A stretch of DNA of 36,524 bases from Rhodobacteraceae bacterium Water-Bin34 (lineage in GTDB: Bacteria; Pseudomonadota; Alphaproteobacteria; Rhodobacterales; Rhodobacteraceae), in NCBI GenBank assembly GCA_900197625.1, contig FZLS01000022.1, positions 1-36,524 on the forward strand, written 5' to 3'. The notes under the pieces are model-generated. The model saw only the letters and a program-made list of their open reading frames with translations. It was not told the DNA's origin and searched no databases. This document shows, piece after piece, positions 10,331 through 20,195 of the stretch. Made by a program: the position numbers and the translations under genes. Within the stretch, counting starts at the first letter, position 1, and each line of letters opens with the position of its first letter.

Positions 10331-11770
10331 ATGATCAGCATGGATATCAATATCGTCCTCCCAGAAATTACTTTAGCTGTTTTCGCAATGGCCGCTCTTA
10401 TGGTTGCAGTCTATGGTGGAAAAGACCGATTAGCAGGTTTAATGTTCTGGTCAACTTCTGGAATTATGGGTTTACTAGGTTTATGGTTAGCATTCTCTGA
10501 GCCAGTAATATCTTCGGCATTCAATGGGTCTTTCATAAACGATGGTTATGCACGTTTTGCCAAAGTTATAATATTATTTGGCTCTGCTTCGATGTTATTG
10601 TTATCTCAAGATTATTTGGAAAAAAATAAATTATTCAAATTTGAATTTCCAATTTTGATTGCTTTAGCAGCACTTGGTATGATGTTGATGGTATCTGCTG
10701 GGGACTTGATGGCTCTTTATATGGGTTTAGAATTACAATCTTTAGCATTGTATGTAGTTGCTTCTTTCCGTAGAGATAGCATCCGCTCAACAGAAGCTGG
10801 ATTAAAATATTTTGTTCTTGGTGCGTTATCATCTGGGCTATTACTTTATGGAGCTTCATTGGTTTATGGTTTTTCAGGCACAACGAATTTTGCAGGTATT
10901 TCAGAAACAATTAATGATGGTAATCTTGGACTTGGTATGCTGTTTGGGTTGGTTTTCCTATCAGTTGGTATGGCCTTTAAAGTTTCGGCGGCACCATTTC
11001 ATATGTGGACACCAGATGTTTATGAAGGTTCTCCAACTCCAGTTACTGGTTTTTTTGCAACTGCACCAAAAGTAGCTGCAGCGTGTTTGTTTGGTAGAGT
11101 TGTTCATGACGCATTTGGAGCAGCAATTTCGGACTGGCAGCAGATAATAGCATTTTTATCCTTTGTTTCAATGTTCCTCGGTGCAATTGCAGCTATAGGA
11201 CAAACAAATATAAAACGGTTGATGGCATATTCATCAATAGCCCATATGGGATTTGCACTACTTGGACTGTCATCTGGTACACAAGAAGGTGTTCAAGCAT
11301 TATTAATTTACATGGCAATTTATGTGACTATGAATGTTGGCGTTTTTGCATTTATTCTAAATATGGAGCGTGATGGACAACCCATAACTGATATTAGGTC
11401 TCTTGGCTTATATTCTCGTGTTGAACCATTAAGAGCCGCTGCACTTGCCGTTTTAATGTTTAGCCTAGCAGGAATACCACCTTTAGTTGGTTTTTTCGGT
11501 AAGCTCTACGTTTTAAAAGCAGCTATTAATGCAGGAATGACATGGCTAGCTATATCCGCTGTTGTAGCCTCTGTGATAGGTGCATTTTATTATCTGCGAA
11601 TTATTTACTTCATGTATTTTGGTGAAGAAGTAGAAAAAATGAGCGGTAAAATGCCCTTTTTACATAAGTTCGCATTATATGGAGCAACTCTAATAATGCT
11701 ATTTGGCGCAATAAATTTATTTGGAATTGAATCAGTTGCGGCAGATGCTGCTGTGTCACTTTTTAAATGA
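10331..11770 (+). CDS. nuoN: NADH-quinone oxidoreductase subunit N (antiporter-like)
   Basis: A 479-residue polytopic protein of normal NuoN/ND2 length, the third antiporter-like subunit. [20 protein letters not shown] is the family signature, equivalent to [10 protein letters not shown] in NuoL. Either the ATG at 10331 ([12 protein letters not shown]) or the one at 10340 (MDINIVLPE) could be used; AAGGGG near 10316 supports the first but with long spacing. The final TGA overlaps the birA ATG. Confidence 0.96.
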   Translation: MISMDINIVLPEITLAVFAMAALMVAVYGGKDRLAGLMFWSTSGIMGLLGLWLAFSEPVISSAFNGSFINDGYARFAKVIILFGSASMLLLSQDYLEKNKLFKFEFPILIALAALGMMLMVSAGDLMALYMGLELQSLALYVVASFRRDSIRSTEAGLKYFVLGALSSGLLLYGASLVYGFSGTTNFAGISETINDGNLGLGMLFGLVFLSVGMAFKVSAAPFHMWTPDVYEGSPTPVTGFFATAPKVAAACLFGRVVHDAFGAAISDWQQIIAFLSFVSMFLGAIAAIGQTNIKRLMAYSSIAHMGFALLGLSSGTQEGVQALLIYMAIYVTMNVGVFAFILNMERDGQPITDIRSLGLYSRVEPLRAAALAVLMFSLAGIPPLVGFFGKLYVLKAAINAGMTWLAISAVVASVIGAFYYLRIIYFMYFGEEVEKMSGKMPFLHKFALYGATLIMLFGAINLFGIESVAADAAVSLFK

Positions 11771-12498
11771 TGGACTGGCCAAATGGTTTTGGTCTTATAA
11801 CGTTCGAAACAATTGATAGTACGAATAAGGAAGCTTCTCGTCGGGTGAACGAGACTATCCAACCTACTTGGATTCTATCTTATGAACAAACATCGGGAAT
11901 TGGTCGTCGTGGGAGAAGGTGGTCAAGTCAAAAAGGTAACTTTTCAGCTACTTTATTGATGCCAATTTCGGGTAGTTTATCTACTGTTGCATTACATAGT
12001 TTTGTGGCAAGTTTGGCGTTAAGAGATACACTTATTCATATAACAAGTGAACCAGAAAGATTCAGCTTAAAGTGGCCCAATGATGTTTTGATGGATGAGT
12101 GCAAAATAGCAGGAATCTTATTAGAAACTTGTGGCGTTGGGCCAAGTCATTTGAGCATTGGTATAGGAGTAAATTTATCTGTTGTACCCGAAGCTAATAA
12201 GATTGAAAACTTAGCGACCCCACCAACTTGCCTTGGTATCAAAATCCTTCCTATGGATTTTTTAAAAATATTAGCGAATTATTTGGCAATTCGTTTGAAT
12301 GATTTCAATGCATCTGGATTTGAAAAAACACGATTAGATTGGTTAAAGAGTGCTGCTAATATAGGTAGAACCATTACTGCAAGAATGCCAAATTCTGAAA
12401 TAGTAGGAAAATTTGTAACAGTAGACGAAGAGGGTGCTCTTGTATTAAAAGCAGACGATATAGTTCACTCAATTCATGCAGCTGATATTTTTTTCTAA
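11767..12498 (+). CDS. birA: Biotin--[acetyl-CoA-carboxylase] ligase
   Basis: A 243-residue protein that would activate biotin with ATP and attach it to the biotin carrier protein of acetyl-CoA carboxylase. GIGRRGRRW (44-52) is the biotinyl-AMP-binding loop (GRGRRGRxW in most members); KWPNDVL (102-108) and Lys113 in KIAGILLE are the catalytic segments. There is no N-terminal winged helix, so it is the enzyme-only form and not a repressor. It overlaps nuoN by four bases; birA after nuoN is a common alphaproteobacterial arrangement. Confidence 0.93.
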   Translation: MMDWPNGFGLITFETIDSTNKEASRRVNETIQPTWILSYEQTSGIGRRGRRWSSQKGNFSATLLMPISGSLSTVALHSFVASLALRDTLIHITSEPERFSLKWPNDVLMDECKIAGILLETCGVGPSHLSIGIGVNLSVVPEANKIENLATPPTCLGIKILPMDFLKILANYLAIRLNDFNASGFEKTRLDWLKSAANIGRTITARMPNSEIVGKFVTVDEEGALVLKADDIVHSIHAADIFF

Positions 12499-12508
12499 AG
12501 GATTACAC

Positions 12509-13276
12509 ATGTTATTAGCAATAGATGTTGGCAATACAAATACTGTTTTTGCAATTCATGATGATAAAAAGTTTCTTGCTTCCTGGAGGTGTGAAACTTT
12601 GGTTGGTCGAACGGCAGACGAATATTTTGTGTGGCTTAACCAATTAATGAAATTAAATAAAATTCTTGGTCATATTAATCGTGTAGTTGTAAGTTCAACA
12701 GTACCCAGAGTAGTATTTAATTTACGTGTTTTGTCAGATCGCTATTTTAATTGTCGGCCCCTTGTAATTGGCAAACCTGACTGTTTCCTGGGCGTGGATA
12801 TCCGGGTTGATTCTGGGGCTACAGTTGGAGCTGACCGCCTTGTTAATACGATTGGTGCATATGACCAATTTGGAGGTGATTTAATAGTTGTTGATTTTGG
12901 TACGGCAACAACTTTTGATGTTGTAGATCATGATGGAGCTTATATTGGTGGAGTAATCGCGCCAGGTGTCAATCTTTCTTTATCAGCATTACATGAGCGA
13001 GCCGCTGCACTGCCTCATATTGATATTGCACAACCTGAAAATGTTATAGGAACAAATACAGTTGCTTGTATGCAATCAGGTATATTCTGGGGGTATATTG
13101 GTTTGGTCGAAGGTATTTGTAAAAAAATTAAGTCTGAACACCCAAGGAAAATGAAAATTATATCAACTGGTGGCCTTTCAACATTGTTTAATCGCGGCAC
13201 GAATACTATTGACCACATTGACCTAGACCTGACATTACATGGTCTATATCTGGTAGATCAGAGAAATCGGAAATAA
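12509..13276 (+). CDS. coaX: Type III pantothenate kinase
   Basis: A 255-residue member of the ASKHA fold that phosphorylates pantothenate, the first step of coenzyme A synthesis. Motifs are DVGNTNT (6-12) for phosphate binding, GADR (107-110) and DFGTATTFD (129-137). The start is the ATG at 12509, with AAAGGA at 12497-12502 at good spacing and the canonical MLLAIDVGNT beginning. An in-frame ATG 33 bases upstream lies inside birA and adds an unlikely extension. It follows birA by 10 bases, and rnj starts 1 base after its stop. Confidence 0.95.
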   Translation: MLLAIDVGNTNTVFAIHDDKKFLASWRCETLVGRTADEYFVWLNQLMKLNKILGHINRVVVSSTVPRVVFNLRVLSDRYFNCRPLVIGKPDCFLGVDIRVDSGATVGADRLVNTIGAYDQFGGDLIVVDFGTATTFDVVDHDGAYIGGVIAPGVNLSLSALHERAAALPHIDIAQPENVIGTNTVACMQSGIFWGYIGLVEGICKKIKSEHPRKMKIISTGGLSTLFNRGTNTIDHIDLDLTLHGLYLVDQRNRK

Positions 13277-13277
13277 A

Positions 13278-14945
13278 ATGACAACTAAAAATAAATTAAT
13301 TTACTTGCCTCTTGGTGGAGCAGGTGAAATCGGTATGAATATGTACCTCTATGGTTATGGTTCAAAAGGTAAAGAACGCTTTATCCTAGCGGACATAGGA
13401 GTAACATTTCCTGCAATGGATGGTACTCCAGGTGTTGATTTGATTATGGCTGATACAAAATTCATTCAAGATAGAGCTGATCGATTAGATGGAATTTTTA
13501 TAACACATGCACATGAAGATCATATAGGAGCAATAGGTTTATTATGGCCACATTTGAATGCGCCTATATATTGCCGTAAATTTACTGCTGCAGTAGCAAA
13601 AGCAAAGATGGAAGATAGAAATCAAACTTCAGAAATGATTGAAATTTTACCTCCATATCCTGAAATGAAACAAGTTGGTAAATTTAAGGTTGGCATTTTG
13701 CCAGTTCCGCATTCTATACCAGAAGCTTCAGGATTGGTCATTGAAACACCTGACCAAAGAATTGTTCATACTGGTGATTTAAAATTAGATCCTGATCCTG
13801 TAGTTGGAGAACCATTTAACCCAGAGTTGTTCGAAGAATTAGGCAAAAAAGGTGTCGATGTTCTTGTGTGTGATAGTACCAATATATTTTCTAATAAGCC
13901 TGGGCGGTCTGAGGCAACATTAGTAAAGCCAATTGCTGATATGATAAAAAGCGCAAATGGAATGGTTGTTGCAACAACATTTGCTTCTAATGTCGCTCGT
14001 TTAAAAACATTGGCGCAAGCTGGAATTGATTCAGGCCGCTCTGTTTGTGTTTTGGGTAGATCAATGCAGAAAATGCTTGGCTATGCACACTCCACTGGTG
14101 TTCTCGATAATTTTCCTCCTACAGTTCAATTAGAAGATATTCCAAATATCCCTCGCGAAAATTTAATGTTGTTAGTTACGGGATCTCAAGGAGAGGGTAG
14201 AGCAGCCTCAGCGCAATTAGCCAGAGGGAAATATTTGGGTATAACAATGCAGGATGGAGATACATTTTTATTTTCGTCAAAAACTATACCAGGTAATGAA
14301 GTTTCGGTTGGGCGCATAATAAATTCGTTTGCGATGCAAGGTGTTAACGTAATTGATGATAGTGCAGAAATCTATCATGTTTCGGGACACGCAAATCGAC
14401 CTGATCTTGAAGAAATTCATCGTTTATTAAATCCAAAAACTTTAATTCCGATGCATGGAGAATACCGCCATCTTAAGGAGCATTCTGAATTAGCTTCATC
14501 AAAGGGTATCGATACATTAATTGTTCCTAATGGAGCTGTTGTTGAGTTTGATAGAAATAGCGCAAAGATTGTTGACCATATCGAAACTGGAAGAATATAT
14601 TTAGATGGTTCAAGGTTAATTGGTGCTTATGATGGGGTTGTTCTTGATCGTATTAGGATGGCAACAAGAGGTACTGTCGCCATATCATTGGTAATTGAAG
14701 GCTCTGAGGTTTTAGGTGTTTGGGCTGAACCAATAGGCTTACCAGAAACTGAAACATATGAAGATGGGCTTATTGAAATAATAGAAGAGCAAGTGGAGAA
14801 TTCCTTACTCAAGTCAAAATCTAAACTTTTAAAAGATGACCAAGAAGTTGAAAAGTTAGTATCAAAAATTGTTTCCAATGTCTGTAAGAATGAAGTTGGG
14901 AAAAAACCTGTCACACGCATTTTGATCAATCGTATTGAAAGTTAG
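13278..14945 (+). CDS. rnj: Ribonuclease J (metallo-beta-lactamase/beta-CASP)
   Basis: A 555-residue RNase J, a 5'-to-3' exonuclease and endonuclease in mRNA decay and rRNA maturation. The zinc motif HAHEDH is at 77-82 (His77, His79, Asp81, His82). HTGDLKLDP and VCDSTN follow in the MBL core, then the beta-CASP region with GSQGEGRAA, and SGHANRPDL plus MHGEYRHL at the end of the catalytic part. The last 100 or so residues form the C-terminal domain of the family. It ends the nuo-birA-coaX-rnj run. The 38 bases to the convergent helicase gene contain no clear terminator. Confidence 0.95.
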   Translation: MTTKNKLIYLPLGGAGEIGMNMYLYGYGSKGKERFILADIGVTFPAMDGTPGVDLIMADTKFIQDRADRLDGIFITHAHEDHIGAIGLLWPHLNAPIYCRKFTAAVAKAKMEDRNQTSEMIEILPPYPEMKQVGKFKVGILPVPHSIPEASGLVIETPDQRIVHTGDLKLDPDPVVGEPFNPELFEELGKKGVDVLVCDSTNIFSNKPGRSEATLVKPIADMIKSANGMVVATTFASNVARLKTLAQAGIDSGRSVCVLGRSMQKMLGYAHSTGVLDNFPPTVQLEDIPNIPRENLMLLVTGSQGEGRAASAQLARGKYLGITMQDGDTFLFSSKTIPGNEVSVGRIINSFAMQGVNVIDDSAEIYHVSGHANRPDLEEIHRLLNPKTLIPMHGEYRHLKEHSELASSKGIDTLIVPNGAVVEFDRNSAKIVDHIETGRIYLDGSRLIGAYDGVVLDRIRMATRGTVAISLVIEGSEVLGVWAEPIGLPETETYEDGLIEIIEEQVENSLLKSKSKLLKDDQEVEKLVSKIVSNVCKNEVGKKPVTRILINRIES

Positions 14946-14983
14946 ATTGTTAACAGGAAGATTTATTTTGTGAAATTGTAGCT

Positions 14984-16363
14984 TTAACGTAATAAGAAGG
15001 CTGGGACATGTTCACCTAGACCTTTTACGGGTAATTTTTGTGTGTCTTTCTGTGTAACTTTATCTTCTGTATCTTTTGAAGATTTCATACCATCTGAACT
15101 TTTAGTTTGTGCAGTTTTTGAGCTTTTGAGTTCTTGATGTTTTTCAGCTGGGTTTGTTTGAATTTGTTTGTCTATTTTTTTTGCACGTTTTTTGTTTTCT
15201 TGATTTTTTAATGCTGGCAATTCAATCTCAAGTCGTGGAATAGCTTGCTTAACTAATTCTTCAATTTTATCTAGATGTTTTATTTCATGGGGTAAGCATA
15301 ACATGAAGGCCCAGCCTTTTCTTCCAGCTCTTCCAGTACGGCCAATTCTATGGACATAATCTTCAGCGTGTATAGGCACATCAAAATTAAATACATGAGA
15401 GACTGCTGGTATATCTAATCCTCTAGCTGCTACATCAGATGCGACTAGCAGTGTAATGTCATTATTTTTAAAGCCTGCTAGTACTTCCATCCTATAACGC
15501 TGGTCAAGATCACCATGTATTGCACCTACGGAATGGCCATGTTTTTTTAGTGATTTCATTACTATATCTACATCAACCTTACGATTGCAGAATACTATTC
15601 CATTAGTAAGTTTATCGCCCTCGTTTTCTATGATTGTTCGTAATAAATCACGTTTCTTTTTTGCTTCAAGTTTGCGATTGTCCGCTTTGAAACATACTAC
15701 ATTCTGAGTAATGTTTTCGGATGTTGTGGCCTGTCGTGCAACTTCAACAAGTTTTGGATTTTGTAAAAACTCTTGAGTAATACGCGTTATTTCTGGAGCC
15801 ATGGTTGCACTAAAAAATAGCGTTTGACGAGTGAATGGTGTCAATTTGAATATTCGTTCAATATCTGGAATGAAACCCATATCAAGCATACGATCTGCTT
15901 CATCTACAACCATTATCTCAATACCGGTTAGCAGTAATTTACCTCTTTCAAAGTGGTCAAGAAGTCTGCCAGGAGTTGCAATCAATACATCAACACCTCT
16001 GTCTATTAGCCTGTCTTGATCTTTAAATGACACGCCTCCTATTAAGAGAGCCATATCTAATTTTACATATTTTGCATATTGTTCAAAGTTCTCTGCGACT
16101 TGAGCTGCTAATTCTCTGGTTGGTGCAAGTACTAAAGAGCGAGGCATTCTTGCTCGTGCTCTTCCCCTTGCTAATTTATGTATCATAGGAAGGGTAAATC
16201 CAGCAGTCTTTCCAGTTCCCGTTTGTGCAATTCCTAATACATCTCTGCCCTCAAGAGCGTGAGGAATTGCTTCTGATTGGATTGGAGTAGGTGTATCATA
16301 GCCAACGTCGTTGATGGCCTTCATTACTTTTGGACTTAAGCCAAGGTCGATAAATTTTTTCAT
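14984..16363 (-). CDS. DEAD-box ATP-dependent RNA helicase, RhlE-like
   Basis: A 459-residue RNA helicase with all core motifs: FIDLGLS and PTPIQ (Q motif, 4-30), AQTGTGKT (46-53), PTRELA (81-86), DEAD (154-157), SAT, and HRIGRTGRAG near the end of domain 2. Residues beyond about 375 form a Lys/Gln/Ser/Thr-rich, low-complexity tail, typical for RNA-binding extensions. The RhlE assignment rests on overall motif context and tail type and is less sure than the DEAD-box call. AGGAT lies just before the ATG. It is transcribed alone, toward rnj, from a 226-base intergenic region. Confidence 0.93.
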   Translation of the reverse strand: MKKFIDLGLSPKVMKAINDVGYDTPTPIQSEAIPHALEGRDVLGIAQTGTGKTAGFTLPMIHKLARGRARARMPRSLVLAPTRELAAQVAENFEQYAKYVKLDMALLIGGVSFKDQDRLIDRGVDVLIATPGRLLDHFERGKLLLTGIEIMVVDEADRMLDMGFIPDIERIFKLTPFTRQTLFFSATMAPEITRITQEFLQNPKLVEVARQATTSENITQNVVCFKADNRKLEAKKKRDLLRTIIENEGDKLTNGIVFCNRKVDVDIVMKSLKKHGHSVGAIHGDLDQRYRMEVLAGFKNNDITLLVASDVAARGLDIPAVSHVFNFDVPIHAEDYVHRIGRTGRAGRKGWAFMLCLPHEIKHLDKIEELVKQAIPRLEIELPALKNQENKKRAKKIDKQIQTNPAEKHQELKSSKTAQTKSSDGMKSSKDTEDKVTQKDTQKLPVKGLGEHVPAFLLR

Positions 16364-16379
16364 ATATCCTGCATATTTC

Positions 16380-16431
16380 GCGGAGTTAAAATTTGCCGCT
16401 TATAACACGGCTCGGTAATCGGACTATTACC
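16380..16431 (-). promoter_or_regulatory. Inverted repeats in the helicase 5' leader
   Basis: On the plus strand GGTAAT (16414-16419) and ATTACC (16426-16431) form a perfect 6-bp inverted repeat with a 6-base spacer, and GCGG (16380-16383) pairs with CCGC (16396-16399). Both lie between the candidate promoter and the helicase start codon. They could be RNA hairpins or a protein operator. Cold-regulated helicase genes often have structured leaders, but no known element was recognised. Confidence 0.35.
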
Positions 16432-16448
16432 AATTCATCTATGAACTT

Positions 16449-16476
16449 TATTTAACCTATTTCATGTTAAAGTCAA
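16449..16476 (-). promoter_or_regulatory. Candidate promoter for the DEAD-box helicase gene
   Basis: Read on the minus strand, TTGACT (16476-16471) is followed after 16 bases by TAAATA (16454-16449). The -35 matches 5 of 6 consensus bases, the -10 only 3 of 6. It would give a leader of about 80 bases containing the inverted repeats at 16380-16431. Confidence 0.35.
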
Positions 16477-16589
16477 TTAAGCACTAGTTTGTGTATTTCG
16501 CATAAATATTTTGATTAAATGTAACTTATTCGATAAAAGATTTTATGTTTGAAATATATTCATTATATTGAATTTATGAGGTAACGTTA

Positions 16590-17552
16590 ATGTATCTAAA
16601 ATTGAAGTTTTTAACTGTTCCATTATTATTGATTATTGAAGCGAATATTTTATCTGCTAACGAAAACATTTTGGACCAATATCCAAGTTCAGATTTATAT
16701 TCGAGTCCCTATGAAATCATACCAGATGTATTTAGTGCTATTGGTGCAACCGCACCACCTACTTATCAAAATACTGGGCATAATAATAATCTAAGTTTTA
16801 TAATTACTGGTGATGGAGTTGTCGTCATAAATAGTGGCGCAGCATATGTTTTGGCAAAAGCAATGCATGAGGAAATTAAAAAAATCACTGACCAACCAGT
16901 CAAACTCATTATAAATGAAAATGGACAAGGTCATGCAATGCTTGGTAATAATTATTGGGCTGAATTAGGAGTTCCTATATTAGCACATGTAGATGCTGCA
17001 CAAGAATTTGAAGAACGTGGTTATAATATATTAGAACGTATGAAAAATTATAACTTAGAGAAATCAAAAGGAACTATTTTGCATGGGCCAACGAAAACTT
17101 TTGTAGATAAATATACGGTTCCATTTGGTGATTTTCCAATTGAAGTTCTTTATCTTGGGCCTGCGCATAGTGCAGGTGACATCTCTGTTTGGTTGCCTGA
17201 ACAAAAATTAGTAATAGCTGGCGATATTGCCTTTCATGAACGAATGCTACCTATCTTTGCCGAAACCAATACATCTGAATGGATAGAAACTTGGAATGAC
17301 AAATTTGAAAAATTAAATGCAGTATTTGTTATACCTGGTCATGGGCATCCAACAAATATGCATCAAGTAAGGCGATATACCCATGATTATTTAATATATT
17401 TACGCAATAAAATCTCTGAACATCTTGATAATGGAGGGGATTTGAATGATGCCTATTACATAGATCAAAGCCCATATAAGAGGTTAGATACATTTGACGA
17501 ATTAGCAACTAAAAATGCTGGTCGTGTTTTCCAAGAAATGGAATTTGAGTAA
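16590..17552 (+). CDS. Exported metallo-beta-lactamase-fold protein with altered metal motif
   Basis: A 320-residue protein with a signal-like N-terminus (hydrophobic 5-22, possible cleavage near residue 23). The MBL fold is indicated by LSFIITGDGVVVINSG (68-83), GPAHSAGD (His193), VIAGDIAF (Asp212) and VIPGHGHP (His251). The usual HxHxDH metal motif is replaced by NENGQGHAMLGN (109-120), where only His115 remains. Some quinoprotein-associated or SoxH-like MBL relatives also vary here, so this may be a real subfamily. Substrate unknown. GAGG at 16578-16581 precedes the ATG. It is a single gene convergent with prfC. Confidence 0.8.
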   Translation: MYLKLKFLTVPLLLIIEANILSANENILDQYPSSDLYSSPYEIIPDVFSAIGATAPPTYQNTGHNNNLSFIITGDGVVVINSGAAYVLAKAMHEEIKKITDQPVKLIINENGQGHAMLGNNYWAELGVPILAHVDAAQEFEERGYNILERMKNYNLEKSKGTILHGPTKTFVDKYTVPFGDFPIEVLYLGPAHSAGDISVWLPEQKLVIAGDIAFHERMLPIFAETNTSEWIETWNDKFEKLNAVFVIPGHGHPTNMHQVRRYTHDYLIYLRNKISEHLDNGGDLNDAYYIDQSPYKRLDTFDELATKNAGRVFQEMEFE

Positions 17553-17570
17553 TCCAAAATTTAAATGACA

Positions 17571-19178
17571 CTATAACATTATATCTTTTGTTGATGTTAA
17601 ATTAAGGTTCGGATAATCACGCTCAACCCGGTCAATATCCCATTGTAATCGTGTCATATATACTGGATCTCCATCGTGATCTGTAGCCATATGGCCTTTA
17701 TTTACATTTATAAATTTTTCAACATCGTCCTTTTCCCCAGATAGCCATCTAGCTGAATTGAATTGCGATTGTTCAAATCTTACAGGAATTCCATATTCTA
17801 ATTCTATTCTAGAAGCTAAAACTTCAAATTGTAATGCCCCAACAACTCCAATTATCCAGCCTGCACCAATCATTGGTTTAAATAGCTTTGCTGCTCCTTC
17901 TTCAGCAAACTGATTTAGAGCTTTATCTAAATGTTTAGCTTTCATAGGATCAGTTGCACGAACTGACTGTAACAATTCTGGTGCAAATGAAGGTATACCT
18001 GCAAATTTTAATATTTCACTTTCTGTAAGGGCATCTCCGATGCGAAGCTGGCCATGATTTGGTATGCCAATTATATCCCCTGCCCAAGCTTCTTCGGCTA
18101 ATTCCCTATCAGCGGCAAGAAAAAGCATAGGTGATGCGATCGCCATTATTTTTTTTGTCCGAACGTGAGTAAGTTTCATTCCACGTTTAAAATGTCCTGA
18201 ACATATCCTTATGAACGCTATACGGTCTCTATGTTTAGGATCCATATTAGCCTGAACTTTAAAGACAAATCCTGTAACTTTTTTTTCATTTGGTGAGATT
18301 GGTCTGATATTAGATGGGCGAACTAAAGGTTTTGGAGCAAAATTACCAATACCTGTCATAAGTTCTTGTACCCCAAAGGAATTTATAGCAGATCCGAACC
18401 ATATAGGCGTCATAGTTCCATCCATAAATGATTGATGGTCGAATTTTGGCATTAATTCTCTTGCCATTTCAATTTCTTCTAAAAATTTTTCTAAAAGATC
18501 TGCTGGAACTAATTCAGTTAGTTTCGGATCATCTAAACCAGAAATTTCTATACTTTTTGCAACAACATTACGATCTGCACGGTCCATTAACTCTAAACGA
18601 TCATTCAGAATATCATAACAGCCCATAAACTCACGACCTACACCAATTGGCCAACTTGCAGGTGTAACATCAATTGCTAAGTTTTCTTGAATTTCATCTA
18701 TTATATCGAAAGTATCACGGCTTTCACGATCCATTTTATTACAAAAAGTTAAGATTGGCATATCTCGCATGCGGCATACTTCAAATAGTTTCTGAGTTTG
18801 GCTCTCTACACCTTTGGCTCCATCTATAACCATAACTGCTGCGTCTACTGCTGTCAGAGTTCGATAGGTGTCTTCTGAAAAGTCTGAGTGTCCGGGGGTA
18901 TCAACTAAATTAAACCAATAATCCCCAAACTCAAAAGACATGGCTGAAGCAGAAACTGAAATTCCACGGTCTTTTTCCATCTGCATAAAATCTGAACGGG
19001 TTCTTCTTGCCTCACCTTTAGCTCTTACTTGGCCAGCCATTTGAATAGCTCCGCCATAGAGTAGGAATTTTTCTGTTAATGTTGTTTTACCTGCATCTGG
19101 ATGAGAAATAATCGCAAAGGTACGCCTGCGGTCAATTTCTGGTGGTAGATCAATATTTTTATCTGAACGAATAATCAT
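17571..19178 (-). CDS. prfC: Peptide chain release factor 3
   Basis: A 535-residue translational GTPase of the standard RF3 length. It recycles RF1 and RF2 from the ribosome after termination. The GTPase motifs are SHPDAGKT (25-32), RGISV (71-75), DTPGH (93-97) and NKMD (147-150). The KGEARRTRSDFMQMEKDRGIS segment (54-74) is characteristic of RF3 as opposed to EF-G. It is encoded alone, divergent from the SGNH hydrolase gene across a 200-base AT-rich spacer. Only a weak ribosome binding site is visible. Confidence 0.97.
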   Translation of the reverse strand: MIIRSDKNIDLPPEIDRRRTFAIISHPDAGKTTLTEKFLLYGGAIQMAGQVRAKGEARRTRSDFMQMEKDRGISVSASAMSFEFGDYWFNLVDTPGHSDFSEDTYRTLTAVDAAVMVIDGAKGVESQTQKLFEVCRMRDMPILTFCNKMDRESRDTFDIIDEIQENLAIDVTPASWPIGVGREFMGCYDILNDRLELMDRADRNVVAKSIEISGLDDPKLTELVPADLLEKFLEEIEMARELMPKFDHQSFMDGTMTPIWFGSAINSFGVQELMTGIGNFAPKPLVRPSNIRPISPNEKKVTGFVFKVQANMDPKHRDRIAFIRICSGHFKRGMKLTHVRTKKIMAIASPMLFLAADRELAEEAWAGDIIGIPNHGQLRIGDALTESEILKFAGIPSFAPELLQSVRATDPMKAKHLDKALNQFAEEGAAKLFKPMIGAGWIIGVVGALQFEVLASRIELEYGIPVRFEQSQFNSARWLSGEKDDVEKFINVNKGHMATDHDGDPVYMTRLQWDIDRVERDYPNLNLTSTKDIML

Positions 19179-19378
19179 TTAGGTTCTATATGCAGGCTTT
19201 GGTAAAAGGGCAAGAAAAGTTAAGTAGTTAATGATTTAAATTAAGGCAAAACAATTCTAACGCTCAATCGTAAAAAAATACATCATAATTGAATAATTTT
19301 GTTAATTCGTATTGATGATACTTTAAATTTATTTTACGAAAACTAAATATAGATAAATTTTATGAAGTTTAGGTTTAA

Positions 19379-20092
19379 ATGCGAGTATATAAAGAAGCGA
19401 TTGCTGCATTTTCTGTTGGTCCTTTAATGTATATTCAAGGGATGATAGTTCGCAAATATGCTGCCGAGTTACCTGAGGCAGTCGGCCCTCGGGCTGGAAT
19501 AATAGGACAGGGTAAGCCCCTTAGAGTATTAGTTCTTGGTGATAGTTCTGCAGCCGGTGTTGGTGTCCAAACTCAAGATGAAGCCATAGCAGGGCAGCTT
19601 GCCTCACAGCTTGCTGATAAATTTCAAGTTAGTTGGAAGCTTCTTGCTAAAACTGGAGCTACTACAAAATCCCATACTCAAGCTCTTTTAGAACAGGTTG
19701 AGGGTAAATTTGATGCTGCAATGATTTGTCTTGGTGTAAATGATGTAACGCATGGCGTTAATTTAAAAGTATGGTTAAAGCAACAAGCTCGATTATATGA
19801 TATTTTACAAAGTCATTTTGGCGTTAAGGACATATATGTATCGGGTATTCCTCCAATCAAATATTTCCCTCTTCTACCACAACCATTACGCTGGTTTCTT
19901 GGGCGTCGTGCTGATCGATTTGATCATTGGCTGGCTGCACTGATCAATAATCGTCAAAATTGTTTTCATATACCAATAACATTTCCACATGATAATTCAC
20001 TAATGGCATCTGATGGATATCACCCAAAAGCAAGTGTTTATGCCGAATGGGCCAGCTGGGTTGCAGAAAAAATCAAAAATAGAAATTACTAA
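19379..20092 (+). CDS. SGNH/GDSL-family hydrolase
   Basis: A 237-residue serine hydrolase with the family blocks in order: LVLGDSSAAGVG (nucleophile Ser56 in GDSS), a Gly near 93 (KTGATT), GVND (119-122) with its Asn, and SDGYHP with Asp212 and His215 completing the triad. Such enzymes are esterases, lipases or acyl hydrolases; the substrate cannot be read from the sequence. The N-terminus lacks a clear signal peptide but has a mildly hydrophobic stretch (7-22). No operon partner: the symporter starts 104 bases downstream. Confidence 0.88.
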   Translation: MRVYKEAIAAFSVGPLMYIQGMIVRKYAAELPEAVGPRAGIIGQGKPLRVLVLGDSSAAGVGVQTQDEAIAGQLASQLADKFQVSWKLLAKTGATTKSHTQALLEQVEGKFDAAMICLGVNDVTHGVNLKVWLKQQARLYDILQSHFGVKDIYVSGIPPIKYFPLLPQPLRWFLGRRADRFDHWLAALINNRQNCFHIPITFPHDNSLMASDGYHPKASVYAEWASWVAEKIKNRNY

Positions 20093-20195
20093 CTATTTTT
20101 CATAAAATGCATATCAGGAAAAGTATCCTATTAAATGAATTATATTCATTATAGATGAGAGCGATAGATCAAATTTATATAAATAGGAAAACTTG

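Noticed and set aside
12476-12508. Upstream ATG for coaX
   Set aside because: It lies inside birA and lacks a ribosome binding site; the ATG at 12509 has AAAGGA and the canonical N-terminus.
19281-19320. Imperfect inverted repeat between prfC and the SGNH gene
   Set aside because: The arms pair only with a bulge and mismatches and the region is nearly all A and T, so it may arise by chance.
20134-20150. AATGAAT-TAT-ATTCATT inverted repeat upstream of the symporter gene
   Set aside because: It is a short A+T palindrome in AT-rich spacer; no T run, promoter or regulator gene makes it more than a weak candidate operator.
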